Source: Anaerofustis sp. (lineage in GTDB: Bacteria > Bacillota > Clostridia > Eubacteriales > Anaerofustaceae). Taken from it: DNA of 7,589 nucleotides. Below are positions 6,211 to 7,589 of the stretch, piece after piece; positions within the stretch are counted from its first letter, which is position 1; the number at the start of each line of letters is the position of its first letter. The position numbers and the translations under genes were made by a program. The stretch spans positions 10,808 to 18,396 of the forward strand of contig NZ_JAHZIA010000010.1 in NCBI RefSeq assembly GCF_019420015.1, given 5' to 3'. The notes beneath the pieces are model-generated. The model was not told where the DNA came from. It searched no databases and saw only the letters and a program-made list of their open reading frames with translations.

Positions 6211-7266
6211 ATGATGGCACAAAGAAATTTTTATTTTGATAATTTAAAAGGAATTTTGGTAACTTTGGTTGTTCTTTTCCATTTGATTCCGTCCAATATT
6301 GAATTGTCTCTTCAGATAATGTACTGTTTTGTATTTATGTTTCATATGCCGTTTTTTATTTTGATTTCGGGATATTTTTCGAAAAACAGGGAAAAACAGG
6401 CAAGAAAAGCTTTTTCGTTGTTTTTCTTGTATTATATTTTATCCTTGTTTCTCTATATATTTCATACGCAGGAAGTGTATATAGATATAGAAAATATCAA
6501 GAATATAGAGTTTTCATATAAGCTCTTTTTACAGCCATTTATATCTCATGGTTATGCATCATGGTATTTGGGGGTACTTTTATTACTTAGAATTATTTGT
6601 CCGTTTTTTACAAACATCAAGCATTATGTCGGACTTTCTTTTGTTGTCGGTATTATTGGAAGCATATTGGAAATAGATCAATATATTATAAGACGAACAT
6701 TGTTAATGCTTCCGTTTTTTGCAGTCGGTTACTTTTTAAGCAAATATAAATATGAAGATTTAAAAAAGTTTTTTGTCAGTAAAGTATTTGCTTTAGTAGG
6801 ATTATTTATTACATTTGGTATATTTCTTGTTTTCTTTTATGTTTTATCAAAAGTAGATATAGAATTTATCGGCTCTCTTTTTGCTTTGGGGGATATACCT
6901 TTATGGGATGTTTTCCCGAGAAAGATATTTCTTGTATTATACGATATATCTTATTATTTTATTTCCTTTGCTTTAATGTACTTTATTGCATGCTTGGTAA
7001 ATAATAAAGAGTCTTCTTTTACGACTTTCGGAAGTAATTCTTTGAGTATATATTTTTTCCATGCATTTGTTACCCTGCCTGTTCGTCAGCATATATTAAA
7101 ACCCCTTTTGAGAAGTGGGGGAGCGGATATGATATTTGCCGTAGTGTTTATTTCTCTGGCAGTTACTGCTGTTCTTGTATTCCTCCTCTCAAGGGACACT
7201 TTTGTAAAATATACAATATCTCCTTTGGATAAGCTTTCTAAGAAGTTCATGATAAATAAAAACTGA
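6211..7266 (+). CDS. Membrane acyltransferase family 3 protein (fucose 4-O-acetylase-like)
   Basis: This 351-residue, strongly hydrophobic protein belongs to the acyltransferase 3 family (PF01757), nearest in look to the fucose 4-O-acetylase/NolL-type group. Such proteins move acetyl or other acyl groups onto sugars of surface polysaccharides, peptidoglycan or glycolipids at the cytoplasmic membrane. The N-terminus RNFYFDNLKGILVTLVVLFH places a conserved His (His24) at the end of the first membrane helix. FHMPFFILISGYFSK follows (about 44-58), then HGYASWYLGVLLLLRIICPFF and, near the end, SLSIYFFHAFVTLP. About nine or ten membrane helices can be recognised. It starts at the ATG at 6211, with AAGGG (6199-6203) 7 bases upstream. 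A second ATG follows directly and would also be workable. The gene stands alone between its own candidate promoter and terminator, so context does not reveal its substrate. The family call is firm; the specific acceptor is unknown. Confidence 0.85.
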   Translation: MMAQRNFYFDNLKGILVTLVVLFHLIPSNIELSLQIMYCFVFMFHMPFFILISGYFSKNREKQARKAFSLFFLYYILSLFLYIFHTQEVYIDIENIKNIEFSYKLFLQPFISHGYASWYLGVLLLLRIICPFFTNIKHYVGLSFVVGIIGSILEIDQYIIRRTLLMLPFFAVGYFLSKYKYEDLKKFFVSKVFALVGLFITFGIFLVFFYVLSKVDIEFIGSLFALGDIPLWDVFPRKIFLVLYDISYYFISFALMYFIACLVNNKESSFTTFGSNSLSIYFFHAFVTLPVRQHILKPLLRSGGADMIFAVVFISLAVTAVLVFLLSRDTFVKYTISPLDKLSKKFMINKN

Positions 7267-7272
7267 TTAAAC

Positions 7273-7304
7273 AAAAATAAAAGACACCTGATAGGTGTCT
7301 TTTT
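7273..7304. terminator. Bidirectional Rho-independent terminator between the acyltransferase and ABC transporter genes
   Basis: A hairpin pairs 7279-7289 with 7293-7303 (AAAAGACACCT/AGGTGTCTTTT) around a 3-base loop, with T-runs on both strands. It lies 12 bases after the acyltransferase stop. Its right arm ends at the final base of the convergent ABC gene's TAA (7303-7305), so one compact element closes both transcription units. Confidence 0.9.
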
Positions 7305-7589
7305 ATTCTTCGTATATATCGAATTTTTCCAGCCCTTCAAATTGCATGCTGTAATATTTTGCATAAAGACCGTTTTTATTTATCAGTTCTTGGTGGTTTC
7401 CTCTCTCTGTTGTCATTCCGTTTACTATTACTATTATTTCATCGGCATTTTTTATTGTGCTGAGCCTGTGGGCTATTACGAGGGTTGTTCTGTTTTCTGA
7501 GAGTTTTTCCAGTGAGCGCTGTATGTGTCTTTCGCTTTCGTTATCCAGTGCCGATGTAGCTTCGTCAAGTATAAGTATCTTTGGGTTTT
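7303..7589 (-). CDS. ABC transporter ATP-binding/permease protein, C-terminal 94 residues (5' end outside window)
   Basis: This is the end of an ABC ATPase domain of the exporter type (MdlB/MsbA-like), in which the ATPase usually follows six membrane helices in one polypeptide. Reading in from the right edge, the visible residues begin NPKILILDEATSALDNESE, which is Walker B with its catalytic Glu and the D-loop. ENRTTLVIAHRLSTIKNADEI then carries the H-loop His, and NGMTTERGNHQELINKNGLYAKYYSMQF is the usual C-terminal segment. The tail EGLEKFDIYEE ends at a TAA (7303-7305) inside the shared terminator. The signature motif, Walker A and membrane part are beyond the window. Substrate cannot be told from this part. 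Genes of this kind often come in pairs for heterodimeric exporters, but the partner, if any, is not visible. Confidence 0.92.
   Translation of the reverse strand, partial: NPKILILDEATSALDNESERHIQRSLEKLSENRTTLVIAHRLSTIKNADEIIVIVNGMTTERGNHQELINKNGLYAKYYSMQFEGLEKFDIYEE

Overview
The window is ordinary low-GC Bacillota DNA. Its A/T-rich codons, strong AGAGG/AAGGGG ribosome binding sites, short T-tailed terminators and a sporulation sigma factor of the SigG type point to an endospore-forming lineage, or one descended from spore formers, in the Clostridia/Tissierellia part of the phylum. I cannot name a genus from sequence reading alone. I see no mobile element, CRISPR array, RNA gene or obvious new multi-gene system.

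Left part (2-5074, + strand): a tight four-gene run. It begins with the 3' end of mutS (cut by the window edge), then mutL (1 base after mutS), miaA (10 bases after mutL) and a PLP-dependent methionine gamma-lyase-like gene of the YnbB family, whose start overlaps the end of miaA by 8 bases. The run closes with a clean hairpin terminator. MutS and MutL act together in mismatch repair. MiaA isopentenylates A37 of tRNAs that read UNN codons. The YnbB-like enzyme is a common companion of this cluster, but its physiological role is not settled. The hfq and hflX genes that often lie between miaA and ynbB in related clusters are absent here.

Middle (5118-6210): sigG on the - strand converges on the operon and shares its bidirectional terminator. 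Upstream is a 262-base, very AT-rich intergenic region. It holds a good candidate SigF/SigG-type promoter for sigG, a pair of near-identical 16-17-base direct repeats, and a perfect TTGACA box facing the divergent gene. No spoIIGA or sigE lies next to sigG.

Right part (6211-7589): a 351-residue integral membrane acyltransferase (family 3, fucose 4-O-acetylase-like) on the + strand. It converges on the 3' end of an ABC exporter ATPase gene (- strand, cut by the right edge). A compact bidirectional terminator sits between them and touches the ABC stop codon.

The points most worth following are residue-level departures in MutL (DQHA and beta-clamp motifs) and SigG (the residue aligned with the Gin/CsfB-sensitive Asn), and the regulatory content of the sigG/acyltransferase intergenic region.
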